A stretch of 58,680 nucleotides of DNA, from contig JBBBWG010025779.1 in assembly GCA_037176905.1 (NCBI GenBank), positions 14,472 through 73,151 on the forward strand, written 5' to 3'. This DNA comes from Azolla pinnata (lineage: Eukaryota; Streptophyta; Polypodiopsida; Salviniales; Salviniaceae). Positions within the stretch are counted from its first letter, which is position 1. Each line of letters begins with the position of its first letter. The notes beneath the pieces are model-generated. The model saw only the letters and a list, made by a program, of their open reading frames with translations. It searched no databases and had not been told where the DNA came from. Of this stretch, positions 46,742 through 58,287 are shown piece by piece. The position numbers and the translations under genes were made by a program.

Positions 46742-49700
46742 GCAAGATTTTCTGGTCTTAAATTGTAGGCATTGATAAGTAGCATCACAAACAAATTGCA
46801 GCGCTTCTTCTTCAAGAGGTACTTACTGGCATTCTAAAATTCTAGGGAATTCTATAGATATAAAGTTTATGCACTTCTTCTCGATGCTGACATGATACAT
46901 CTTTGCCCATGGAGAGAGATTCAAAGCCCCCTCCACTGTCATCTGCACTTTCATGGAAGATTCTTGCAGTTTTAGGGATTAGGGTTTGTAGGTCAATGTC
47001 AAATGCCAGTACTTAGAATAGGTAACATATTCTAAGCAAACACAAAATTGCGAGATTGAAATCGAAGGTCTGCTCAAAATAGGTCAAGCTCGGAATGGTT
47101 ATTGTCGTCGTAATGAGACAACTACCATTTTACATGTATTCATAACAGATCAAACAATCGTGTGAAGCGCCGAATCGAGCCAGAAAAACATGCTGATATT
47201 CTCGAGATCTGGTGGGATTTTATTGGAATAAATAACGTTCCCAATATTCTTCGTTTAAATAACACACATACATGTCAATCATGTACATGCCATCTTCTGC
47301 ATATAGGGTTTAGGGTTTATTGTACACACTATATACATTAACTATATATTTGTATAGAGAGAGGGATAGAGTTTTTCTTCCACTTAGGGTCCAGGGCTTA
47401 AGATAGCTGTTATATATGGGGTATATGTATATATTTTGGGAAGGTTGTTCAGTGAGGACCAAGAGAGGGCATGAGTTAAACCTCAACACCCCATGGAGGT
47501 ATCAAAGGGTTTGTGCTGAGACACAAACTCTGCAACTATCTCCAGAAATACTTTTGATAAACCACCAAAAGTATTTAATCAAATGTTTGAATGTTAAGAA
47601 ATATAAATTAAAGTTTCAATCCACGTTCTGATACAAATTATTAATCAATTTGAGCGTGATTAACATTCAGTTAGCTCTTTATTCATGGCTTGACTCCCTT
47701 GCTTCTTAATAAGTTTTAGGTTACCTGGTTCCAAGAAAGGATTAGTTTTAACTGATAAAGATTAAATGGTTTGGTTAAGATTCAATTTTGGGTGATAAAT
47801 TTTGGCTTAGGCAGCTTGACTTTGAAGAGTTTAGTATAAGTGGATTAGTTTTAGTTCCGTTTTTTATGTATATTCTTGGGTTCCGAGTTTCCAAAACCAA
47901 ATCGAATCGATTTACATGGTATCAAAGTATGAGGAGTGCCGACCAATTCCGACTATGCTTGGATAGAATCGTCACGAAGCGAACCCAAGGTGACTTCTCG
48001 TGCATGTTAAATTGCTGGTCATTAAGGTATTATTGTAGGATCTAAGCCTTTCAGAAGACAATTTGCAATGATCAATTCAATGATCGAATCGGCAGAATGA
48101 TGTGCATTAGGAATGCAAGATGCACTACTATGTCATTGATGGTTAGTGAAGCTCTTCTAATCAGCTCCAAATGCATTGTTCACAAGCATTTCTTTAATAT
48201 ATCAACCGAACTCTCGAGCAAGGCCTATGGTGCTTTGTTTACTGCTAACAAAGATAAAACCATTCTCTTATCAATCTCACTTTTACAGACAATATTGCAC
48301 ATTCAAGCTCTTTTGGTTTTCATTGTCTATTCCGTTCTTAAACCCAACAAGAAGGTTACAGATAGTCATCGTTGGAATGGGTTATAGATTAGACAAAAGA
48401 GTTGTCGAATGCTAACAATGTAGCCTCTACTGTTGGGGAGCTCCTCCATTATTAGAACACTTTCCAAGTTCCAAGATGTAGTTTTGGTCGACATTTTGAT
48501 AAGATAAACAGACGCGTTCATGGTCATCTATCTAATTGCAAAGGTTATATATGTCAAAGGGCCTACCACTGACAGCGCATACAAAAAGAAAGTCAATGGC
48601 ATTAAAGGTCAATGGCATGGAAGCCAGCTCAGACCATACCAGATCATATGACACCAAGATCGATGCCATTTTTGGGCTGCAAATTCATCAGGTGTCTTGA
48701 GTTTTCTATTGAATTGTATTGGAAATTGATACAATAAAGTAGTAAATCTCAAACAGATTGGAAAAAAAAAAGGATCTTTCTGTAACAATCTGCATACATT
48801 CAACTGGCTTAGGGCTTAGGGTTTCTGGTTACAAATGTAATGGTTTATGGTTTAGGGTTTCCAACCACCAGTATAACCGTTTTGGGTTTAGGGTTTCCTG
48901 ATTGCCCCTTTTGGCAAGGTTCATTTATAGTTGAGATTCTGTTTGAATGCACAATAACAAGCAAGAATCAATACCACGTACTCTATTGAATGTTTGCACC
49001 CTTTGGCACGTTACCGTGAGTAGTAAGTTGTACACTAATCCACATGGCCCTCAAAGTGTAAAGAGGAATCTATTCAATGCCCATAATGAGCTTAGTATGA
49101 GATGTTACAGAGACGTGGATGTTCTTAGACCTTTTGTTTGCTCATTGTAAATCCAAAACCCTAAACCCTAAACTAGGCCAAAGAGAGCTTCAAATGCATC
49201 TCTTTCTTTTGTAAATGTGTTGTTTGTATTAAAAAAGCATAACAATACATTTCCAATTACTACCTTTTTCATATATATATAATTGTATCAAAAAACGCTT
49301 GCTTTCAAAACTACTTTAAAAGTAGTGACATAACAAATGTAACCTTCTGAGGTGCTCAAATACAAAATAACATAAATCACTCTTATCCAAAAACAAAGTT
49401 CTCATATAATATAATTATAAAAACTCTCAAATAAACGCTATGATGAGATACTCTACAAAGTTCAATCTCTCTTTCTCTCTCTCTTTGTACTTTCATTTGT
49501 TTGTTTTTCATTTTTTTTGTACTTTAGATTATTAGATACACATCTTTCTTTCTTCTCTCTCTCTTTTCTCAAATGTATATTTATATTAAAACATGATAAT
49601 ACAAAAAATCCTTGCTATTGAAACTATTTCAAAAGTAATGATGTGACAAGGGCAACCTTATAGGTGTTGTAATACAAAACAACATAAATCTAGCTCATCT
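46742..49700. other. Intergenic with scattered telomere-like motifs, no intact gene
   Basis: Short AGGGTTTAGGGTTT-type motifs occur near 46976, 47306, 48812, 48851 and 48888, and ACCCTAAACCCTAAAC near 49157. A TGGTATCAAAG word at 47918 resembles an initiator-tRNA primer-binding site, but no LTR pair was recognised. ORFs at 48097-48387 and 47788-48045 have no firm identity. Confidence 0.5.
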
Positions 49701-49739
49701 ATGGACAAAGTTCTCAATGAACATAGCTGTGAAAACAAT

Positions 49740-50180
49740 CAAATCAAATTTCCTCTTATTTTATATATATGTTACGATACTCAAAAAAACCCATCAGATA
49801 AAAAACCATTCCGCAAGCTCTAAATATTTCACATACCCAAGTACCTCGAAACACAAACTTGTACGTTGGGGTTAGTAAAACTCTATCACCTTCAATTAAA
49901 CCCATTGAAAATGTAATAAAACATTTCAAGTTAATGACCCCTACAACAATTATTATATAACTATCCATATACCTTTAGTGATATAACAAGATATAAACCT
50001 GTGTCGATAATTTTTATCAATCGTCGTACAAAAGACACATGTACCACTAGAAATATGTCTTCGTTTTAAAGTCGTGGCCAAAAGCAACCCGTTAATCATA
50101 GCATGCCAAAGAAACACCTTTGCACAGAAAGGAAGATAAGACTTTAATTTTGCATCTAAAACACCATTTACTTGCAAAAA
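49740..50180 (-). pseudogene. LINE remnant with reverse-transcriptase zinc-binding (zf-RVT) domain
   Basis: The minus strand from 50177 to 49953 encodes AKVFLWHAMINGLLLATTLK, then RRHISSGTCVFC, a HRFISC motif and KGIWIV. This is the CxxC...H...C pattern of the domain that follows RT in plant LINE-type retroelements. Translation continues, damaged, in another frame to about 49756. No RT core is visible, so this is a 3' fragment. Confidence 0.75.
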
Positions 50181-50409
50181 TAATGTGGCACGACACCAAA
50201 ACCTTGCTCTGTACCCAAAACTCTATCGTCAACCAACTTATGGTAAACATACTACTCGCTCTCTCTCTCTCTCTCACGTGTACACACATTGGTATATCTA
50301 GCAGAGGTCATGGATTCAAGCCTTCGCAGAACCTTCCGAGGAAACAAAATGGATAAAATTCCATGTATATATCCATATATGATATGTGGTCTCTTTCTCC
50401 CTCTTCATA

Positions 50410-50452
50410 TCCATATACACACACATGCATACATACATACATACATACATAC
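50410..50452. repeat. (CATA)n microsatellite in the bZIP leader
   Basis: CACA/CATACATA repeats end about 200 bases before the bZIP start codon. Confidence 0.9.
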
Positions 50453-50453
50453 A

Positions 50454-50656
50454 TGATGAAGTATGTGAGAAATTCGCCCACATATCTCCTTCCTCTCCAA
50501 TCTCCATCTCCTCCTTCTGCTTCTTTGCTTCTTCTTCTTCTTCAACGCGCATCAGAGAGAAGAATTGACCCCCATTCTTCCCGATCTGAAGAAAGCGCAT
50601 GGCTGCTCATCGTTCCTCCTGAACGTGCAAGGAAAGGGCTTTACCGCGATGGATGA
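50454..50656 (+). promoter_or_regulatory. Candidate upstream ORFs of the bZIP gene
   Basis: ATGs at 50454 and 50457 open a frame that stops at 50654-50656, overlapping the main ATG (50649) by eight bases in ATGGATGA. A second short uORF at 50599-50622 encodes MAAHRSS. If transcription starts upstream of 50454, both would reduce initiation at the main start. Confidence 0.45.
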
Positions 50657-52378
50657 AGCCCTCGGCCATGGCTATGAAGCTTTCCTAGAGCGCCTCGTCT
50701 CCGATTTCAAGGCCAGTTCTGATGTCTCCACCAAGGGCTCACCGAATCCTTTCAACATCTCATCGTCAGCTTCACCCTCCTCCTCCTCATCCTCGTTGAC
50801 AACGACGGCAACGATGATGATGATGAATGATCTCGACATGGATTGTAGACAGTCTAAACAAGAGGTCGGATCGATCTCAGAGATGGATTTAGCAGCTCCG
50901 CATCGTCGCGGCTGCCATCATAGGAGGGCGCATTCAGAGATGGCATTCCGTTTTCCTGATGATTTCCTGGAAGCTTCTGCAATCTCCGATGAGACTAGCG
51001 ATGATCTGTTCTCTATGTATGTGGACATGGACAAGATCCACTCGCATGCCGTGAATTCAGCATCGATGCCAGATACGCCATCGACATCATCATCGGATCG
51101 AATCGCTCCTCCTAGTACTAGTACAGCAAGCCACCACACCAGGAGCGCCTCTCTCGATCGAGGGACCGGGATGAATGCAATAACTGGTTATGGCAGTGGT
51201 TCATCTCCATCGGGAATGTTAACTACTGCTACAGCAGGTCGACCCAGCAGAGCAAGGCATCACCATAGCCTTTCGATGGATGGTGGCTCGATGCTGCAAG
51301 ACCTTGTCCTCCTCTCGCCCTCGGAACTCTTCGATGCCAAGAAAGCCATGCCCGCCGATAAATTGGCCGAGCTTGCCGTCATGGATCCCAAACGTGCCAA
51401 AAGGTTAGAGATTGAAAGAAACATAATCATCTGCTCGATTCCAATCAGAAATTGCAATTGAAATAGATTACTAGAAGTCTCAGAAATCGTGGAAGTCTAT
51501 TACTTCATTCCAATTGAAAGAGGGGTTGATTAAGCTCTCAAAAACATTTAGTTTTCTTCGACTTGAATCCAATCGAAAGAGACTCTTTTTCATTGCTAGT
51601 AGCTTCTCAGAAAACATCGAAATGTTTAACTCGGTCGGAACAGAAAAAGGCTCTCTTGTAGTCGCTTAAACTCGATTTGGATCAAGAGAAGTTCATTTTA
51701 GGTGCCGAAAGCCTCCCTATTACTTACAGTGAAATCTTTAACCCGGATTCCAGTCAAAAGAGGCTCTGTTTAGCCGTAAACATCGGATGACATGGATCAA
51801 TTGATTGTCCCCAGCAAAACACATTGTCTTACTCTCTGGTTATGTTTAGAAGCTTTCACATGACTAAGATGCATGGTGTTGGGGGGAGAATGTACTTATG
51901 CATATGTATAGTGTATATCTGTAGTACAGTTGTTGCTAACCAGTACCCTAATTGAATTTCAAATCACTCATTAGCAAGCCTTGTGTGTATGATCCAGGAT
52001 TCTGGCGAATCGGCAATCAGCAGCTCGATCCAAAGAGCGTAAAGTGCGCTACATATCTGAGCTGGAAAGGAGAGTTCAAACTCTGCAAGCTGAAGCATGT
52101 ACATTATCCGCCCAGATTACCATGTTGCAAGTAATGCTAGTTCTATGTATAAATATTTGATGTTTTTGTTATGGCTACATGCATGCACACACACAAAAGT
52201 GTTGCTTACATATACAAAGACACTCAAAAGAAATAAGAAAATGAAGCAAATCGATGTGTAATTGATCTTCATTGTTGTTTTTTTGTCTGCCAGAGAGATA
52301 CTTCAGATTTAACTACACAGAACAGTGAATTACGGCTTCGTCTCCAATGCATGGAAGAACAAGCTCAACTTCGTGATG
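50649..52378 (+). CDS. Group I bZIP transcription factor (VIP1/RF2a-like), 3' end not found
   Basis: Exons 50649-51403, 51998-52130 and 52294-52378 join in frame to 324 full codons plus one base. The start is the first in-frame ATG, in a good context (GCGATGG). The basic region [16 protein letters not shown] begins at N256 and has K264 where most bZIPs have arginine, the mark of group I. A leucine zipper follows ([20 protein letters not shown]... [18 protein letters not shown]). Upstream, RRAHSEM, TRSASLD and RHHHSLSMD resemble 14-3-3-binding serine sites that keep VIP1-type proteins in the cytoplasm. [12 protein letters not shown] is also typical. The last visible codon (QAQLRD plus g) is where the family normally continues with ALNEALKEEV. 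That exon is absent from the remaining plus strand I could read, so the gene is truncated or continues past the window across the hAT gene. Confidence 0.92.
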
Positions 52379-52413
52379 GTATGATACATTTAAGAGTTGT
52401 GTGCGCGTGTGTG

Positions 52414-52449
<36 letters not shown>

Positions 52450-52859
52450 GGAGGGAAGGGGAAATGGAGTGAAAAGAATGACAGAGTTAACCTCTTTGAC
52501 ATGCCAATAATGAGACAAAATGATGCATACATCAGAAACGGATGGTTGCTTAAAGAACAGGAAAGAGGATATCAATGGTGAATGGAGTTCAATGTGGCAT
52601 GGGCTACCATGGGACTCTCCCATTCTAGCATATTGCGGCTCAAGGAATCGGTAGAAAAGATTAGTCTGAAATCAAGATTTCCCTGTGAATAACTTTAATA
52701 TCTCTTCAGATCGAGGGTGATCATAGTAGTGGCCCAAAATGCTGTCGGCAGTGGTTTTTTAACGGTCCTTTTGGAAATATCTGAAGTTCTATGTCTGATT
52801 TTTTTGCTGTCCTATTTAGTCTATCTCTTCAGTAATTGTGCTTCTTTCACTTTTTTAGT

Positions 52860-53375
52860 GGAGAAGAACGTCCAGTAATAACCACACAAATGCCCATGTA
52901 TATAGTTTCTACCTCTATTTGGAAATGTTTGTAGGTGTATATCTAGTAGCCGCACAAATGCTAATGAATAGTTTCGACCTCTATTTGGAAATGTCTGTAG
53001 CTATGTCTGATAGAAGCACAAATGTCCATGAATACTTTCTACCTCTATTTGGAAAATGTCTGTGCTTATACGTCCGTCTGATGGCCACATTGATTTGGAA
53101 ATATCTGAAGTTGTGTGTCTGTTAACCACACAAATACCCATGAATAGAGTCTACCACTATTTGGAAATGTGTGTAGCTATATGTCTGATAGCCACACAAA
53201 TGCCCATGAATACTTTCTACCTCTATCAGGAAATGTATGTGGCTATATGTCTGATGGCCACATCGATTTGGAAATGCCTGAAGTTGTATGTCTGATAACC
53301 ACACAAATGCCCATGGATAGTGTCTACCACTATTTGGAAATGTCTGTGGATGTCTGATAGCCGCACAAAATGCCA
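52860..53375. repeat. Minisatellite with higher-order structure
   Basis: Monomers share (A/C)CACACAAATGCCCATGAAT and ATTTGGAAATGTCTG. At a larger scale, a 173-bp unit repeats; ATGGCCACAT is at 53081 and 53254. The array lies 480 bases after the last visible bZIP exon. A microsatellite (GA)n is at 52429-52450. Confidence 0.85.
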
Positions 53376-54418
53376 TCTGAAAGCTGCTATGCCCTTCTCA
53401 TGATCATCATTCTCAATCATTTATCAAAGGCTCCACTATTTATCAATCATGCCCTAAATCAAGCTGCTCAGTAACTAACACCCAACAGAATAACGAACTC
53501 ATCGCTGTCATATTTTTCTATGATCTTATTGACGCTCAAAACTAAGCGTTTTGGTTGTTTGTGACTTTTTGTACTCCCTAACTGAAAGTCCCAGCATTTC
53601 TTTGAATGCTATTATTATACATGGGCTTTTTCTTCCTGGGTTCATATCCTCATGTAAGCAAACATGGACTTCAAAACAAGGTCCTCACACTACTTGCAGT
53701 ACCGTAGGCTGGAACAGCCCCATGTATCTCTACTTGCCCAATGGAAAAGAGATGCTCAACAAGCTTTGTGCCCATTAATTAGGCTCTGTCAAATGCTAGT
53801 ATACTTGCGACTTTCTGCTTTTAACAGATCCCATCAGAAATATGCTCTAATTTTTAACATATAGAACCAATCAATGGTCATCAATAATGCCTTCTGGTCA
53901 TACCTAATCCAAACCATAGATCTGATCTTCATTGGCGTAAACTACACCCACCACCCATCAGCTATGTATGATCCATACGACTAAATACAATGCAAGTGAG
54001 CAAATTTTGTAGGATTCAATTCAGGTATTCAAAAACCATTTATGCAACATCCATCTCCTAATCATTGGCATCAATGCCTACACAAAGAAAGAGAAACTGG
54101 GTTCTGAATAACAGTCTACAAAGAAATTTGAATTTATAAATGTATTGGATAATGTATAGATACACTTAATTAATCAGGGACAGATTAGGGGTTGAAATTT
54201 TTGAAAATATACACTCATGCCGAGCAGTAACAACCATCGTAGAACTTATCTTGTTGGAAAAATGCTTTTCATCCTCGAACATCCATGGATTGTGATTCCA
54301 TGCAGAGTATTATATATCACTGTCAGTTACTAAGGTTAAATATACGAGTGACTAAGATGACGACATTACTATGTGACAAATGTTACAAATCGATGACTCA
54401 AGGGCTTCACATAAGTCC
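53376..54418. other. Region between bZIP exon 3 and the hAT gene, no gene seen
   Basis: No bZIP C-terminal exon and no other recognisable coding sequence. Part of the right-hand end will be the hAT gene's 3' UTR. Confidence 0.55.
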
Positions 54419-57098
54419 CTAACGTGAAGCATCACTATCATCATCAGCGCCATCATCATCATCACTATCATAACCATCATTCTCCTCCTCATCCTGGAAA
54501 GACTCATCGATGCATCTGATATCATGTGACGATGCTTTTATTGACTTTGATGTAGATGTCAAACAAGTGATAGCATCCCTTGCTGTATGAGATTGCCTGC
54601 AATTGAGTGGAGCAGCCATATGCTCGTACAGCATGGTGTAAATGTCTGCCCTCTCCTTGGAAATGGTCGGGATGGCATTGGCCTTGTCAATGTCAATACT
54701 GTCGACATTCACCTCCATGGGAACTGTGGATGCATGATAGTTATCAAGGAGATGCAGGTTGCAATAACAGTACAGCAACCGCTCAAATTGAGCTGTGCTT
54801 AGTCTATTCCTCTTCTTCGTATGGAATCGTGCCCACGTGCTACAATTCCTCCCCCGAGGACCTGAGCTACAGTCTTGTGAGAGCACTCGAAGTGCAAGGC
54901 GTCTCTGTTGCAAAGAGATTTCCAAACAATGTGTTTTGTTTAGAGGTTTTATGATCGAATGCACAGATCATGAACTTATCTATATACATGGAAACAATGC
55001 TTGAAAAGAGTAATTAGGTTAGTTTTCTACTCACCAGAGTGGGTGCCGAGAATCCATATTTGTCCCACCATGATACGGGCTGTAATTGACACTCCCGAAG
55101 CTTGGCCGTGGCCCGACTGAATGAGAGGCTCTCGTTGCGAAACAGGAGCAACTCGTCCTCAAGCCTCCTCAGAACCTGCATGTCTCCACGAGCCCACTTC
55201 TCGAAATATTCTTGCAGACCTTCTTGGAGCTCTGCGCTTGCATGTTGTTTGCTGCAACGCCACAGCGGATGCAAAGCATGAGCAGCCGCATGGATCGGTT
55301 TCCGAAACCGATTCCAGTGTTTCCTCAACACCGACTTTATGTCCTGAACTCTGAATGTGAAACATATATATAGAATGTCCGTGACCTTGAAAGTCGGAGA
55401 GGAATTTTAGACTTGGATGGACAAAACATTCTGGGAGCCTTAAGACAAGGATCTCAAAAGTCGAGAAGAGAATTTTTACCTGTTTAGTGGCAAGGACATG
55501 TTTTTGGTGAGCGCTTCATCGATTCGATCCATATATTCGTAGAGCAACCCCATCGTGCTCCCTTCCATCTCAGCGATGCACAAGATGGTGTAGATGGGCT
55601 TGATGGAGCTTACGAGAGCAAGCACTTCAAGAAACCATGGCTCGTCCCTTACGTTCTTTGCGAACTCAACACCATCCGGGAGAGCATGCTCATCCCAATC
55701 GCCCCATTCCTTAGATTCTACAGCACGCATCAAGTCCCTTTGTACACGCACGAGCCTCTGGACCACGAAGAGCATGTATGTAGGCTGAGCGGAGGACGAT
55801 GGCCTGAGAAGCTCCAAGCCGCAATGGGCGCGGAAGATGCTCAGCATCTTCGGCTGCTTCGTGACGAAGCTCACGATGCCCTTGGCTCTCTCGAAGATGC
55901 TCTCGATCCACGGCAGCCGTTGCAGATCCTCGACCAGAAGCTCGATGGAGTGGGAGGCGCACGGAGTCCAACTGATGCTTGGGAACTCCTCCTCCAAGAT
56001 GAGGCCCATGTCAATACAGTTGGGTTCAACATTGGTAACGACTTGGACCACATTCTCTTTCCCGACCTCCATGATAGCTGCATGCACATGCTCCCAAATC
56101 TGCAGGCCTGTAAGTGGTGTAGCCTCAGGGCATGAAGCATTGATAGCTCTGAGGAAGACGGTTCCTTTGCAAGAGGAGGCGCAGATGCTGTAAATCCTGC
56201 GCTTACTCCGGTGGCTTGACCAGCCCTGGCATACAATCGTGCACCCATACTTGCTCCATGTCTCCTTCTTCATGCGCCCGAATTGCCCCTCAATCTGAGC
56301 TCTGTCCCTGCGGATCTCCCGCATCACATCGCCATAGCTGGGGCCGTCCCATTCGAACCCCAGCGAGCTGATCGACCTCGCAAACGATCTCCACTGCGGG
56401 GTCCTCAGCGCATCGAACGGTATTCCGCAGCGGAGGAACAACCTCGCAGTTTCGATGCTCGCCTTCTCCACAAGCTGCTGCTTGTGCGAGGAGGTAGAGG
56501 AGGTGAGGCAGCTCCTGCGCAGGAAGCTGTCGCTGGTAGCGATTCCGTGCTCACGGTGGGGGGGCAACGGGATCACGACCAGAGGTGTGGGTATGGTGGG
56601 CCCTGCACCTGGAACAATCTCCTTCTCATCACCAGTTTCATCGCTATCTTCTTCTTCATCGCTGCTGCGATCGTCGTCGTGGTTTTGATCCGAAGTTGCG
56701 ATTTCCACTCGCATTCTCTTCGGTTGGGGATGGATCTGGCTCGAGGCCACGCCCTCGATGAGCCTCTGCTGCTGTTGCTGTTGCTGTTGCTGCCGATGCC
56801 GATGCCGATGCTGATGCTGATGCTGGGAAGAGGATGAAGAAGAAGATCCTTGCGCTTTCTTCTGCATTTGGTGGAGGCGGAAGAGCCGCCATGGCTCGAA
56901 CGAATCCTTCACCGACTGCGGCGCAGCGAGGCAGGGCCCGATGTCTTTGCTGGGGATGCTGGTGAGATGGTCCTTGATGCGAGTGGCGGTTCCTCCCTTC
57001 TCTTCCCCGCAGTGCTTGCACTGCCATCGCTTGGAGCCTCCGCCGCCGCCATAGTTGCCGATGACACGGACCTCGTTCCAGGCCTTGTCCTTGGGCAT
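54419..57098 (-). CDS. hAT transposase-derived protein with BED finger and DUF659 (probably domesticated)
   Basis: Minus-strand exons 57098-55480, 55350-55035 and 54904-54419 have GT-AG introns and join to 806 aa with no stop. The N-terminal BED zinc finger has C27, C30, H44 and C56. Residues 84-111 are Ser, His/Arg and Gln runs, followed by an acidic stretch. From about 215 to 400 it matches DUF659: ARLFLRCGIPFDAL, W281 and TPCASHSIELLVEDL. The C-terminal hAT dimerisation region follows (WWDKYGFSAPTL at 634-645, then LRVLSQDCSS and HTKKRNRL). The tail is very acidic. The two early catalytic aspartates appear replaced: Q291 in VCQGW where hATs have DGW, and N356 in VVTNVEPN where they have a D. 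An intact long frame without transposase catalysis fits a host gene, probably DNA-binding. Related DUF659 genes exist in Arabidopsis. The start ATG is in MPKDKAWNE. Confidence 0.9.
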
Positions 57099-57149
57099 TT
57101 GATGGAGTTCAAGCAGAGCGCATGGTGAACGTTTCCGGCTCTTCTCTCA

Positions 57150-57440
57150 GAAGATTGCGCGCAGGAAACCCAAACTCACGGTCCCTTGCGCGCAGGAAAC
57201 CCTAACTAACGTTCCACTGCGCGCAGGGAACCCTAATTCGGTCGCCATTGCGCGCAGGAAACGCTGACTCGCTCTCCATCGGAACCCTAAGTCGCGCAGG
57301 AAACCCTACCTCTCTCTCCGCTTGCGCCGCAGGAAACCCTAACTCGCTCTCCGCTTGCGCCGCAGGAAACCCTAACTCGCTCTCCGCTTGCGCCGCAGGA
57401 AACCCTAACTGTCTCCGCTTGCGCGCAGGCCGTTCCCTGC
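57150..57440 (-). promoter_or_regulatory. Telo-box tandem array upstream of the hAT-derived gene
   Basis: GCGCAGGAAACCCTAACT-type units repeat, with a perfect 33-bp period at the right end. AAACCCTAA starts at 57197, 57334, 57367 and 57400, and AAACCCTA at 57301; diverged versions lie at 57230 and 57289. The array sits 100-340 bases before the start codon. Telo boxes are known promoter elements of plant growth and translation genes and can recruit Polycomb through telomere-repeat-binding proteins. The regulatory role here is inferred. Confidence 0.6.
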
Positions 57441-57489
57441 AGAGAAGAAGAAGCAGGGCCCGAAACGCCCCCTCGCGTTTCTGGTTTTT

Positions 57490-57650
57490 CTGCTGCAAAG
57501 AAGAAGAAGAAGAAGAAGAAGAAGGAAAACAAAAACAGAAGAAAAAAAATTGCTACAAGAAGAAGAAGAAGAAGAGAAAAAACAAGGAAAAAAATTTGCT
57601 GGAAAAAGAAGAAGAAGAAGAAGAAGAAAAGAAAAAACAGAGGAAAAAGA
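57490..57650. repeat. (GAA)n / A-rich microsatellite
   Basis: Runs of GAAGAAGAA with A-rich spacers; apparent Lys/Glu ORFs here are artefacts. Confidence 0.9.
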
Positions 57651-57679
57651 TTTTTGCTACTGAAACTGGATCTTTCGAA

Positions 57680-58036
57680 TCAACGCCTGGTTTCACAAAT
57701 TAACGCTCGATTAATCGATCGGCACCGGATCGATTAATTGTGAGTTGCATCATCATCGATCGATCAACACCTCGATCGGCTGATTGCTCCCAAATCGACG
57801 TATTGATCAATCAGTTAGACTCTGAAAAATTGATGGCTTTTGTTAATCGAGTAGGGTGAGGAAACCGATCGGGATCGATTAGCGGGAAGTGATCAGGAAT
57901 CGAATGGATGCTGGCGAAATTAATTGGGTGCTAATTTCTAGTGGAAGATAAGATCATGCGTTAATTTGTAATTTTTTGATTTCAGCATGCGTTAAAATGT
58001 AATTTATAATTTTGGCTAGACGTTTTTTTTTTTAGT
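57680..58036. mobile_element. MITE-like element, copy D
   Basis: It ends in GCGTTAAAATGTAATTTATA followed by GACGTTTTTT, as in copy A. The interior has ATCGATTAAT words and TTTTGTTAATCGA, shared with copy A. The left end near 57681 (CAACGCC) lacks the full terminal repeat. Confidence 0.6.
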
Positions 58037-58287
58037 ATCTGTTGTTATCTATTTGTTTATTTAACTTCTATTTATTTATCTATTCATCTTTTTTTTATCT
58101 GTTTATTTGTTCACCAGTTATGCATCTATTTATCCTTTTATAGATATTTTTATTTTTATTTTTCCTTTTATTTATTTCTCTTTTTACCTGCTTATTTTAT
58201 CTGTTCGTTTTACCTTATCTATTAATTAAATCATTCGTTTATGTTTTCCTTTCTTTGTTTATTTATTAATTTATTCCTTTCTTTGTT

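Noticed and set aside
47910..47930. Initiator-tRNA primer-binding site of an LTR retrotransposon
   Set aside because: One short imperfect match only; no LTR end, polypurine tract or polymerase is recognisable nearby.
53451..53471. ALNQAAQ reading that resembles the missing bZIP exon start (ALNEAL)
   Set aside because: There is no AG acceptor before it and a stop follows at once; the similarity is too short to mean anything.
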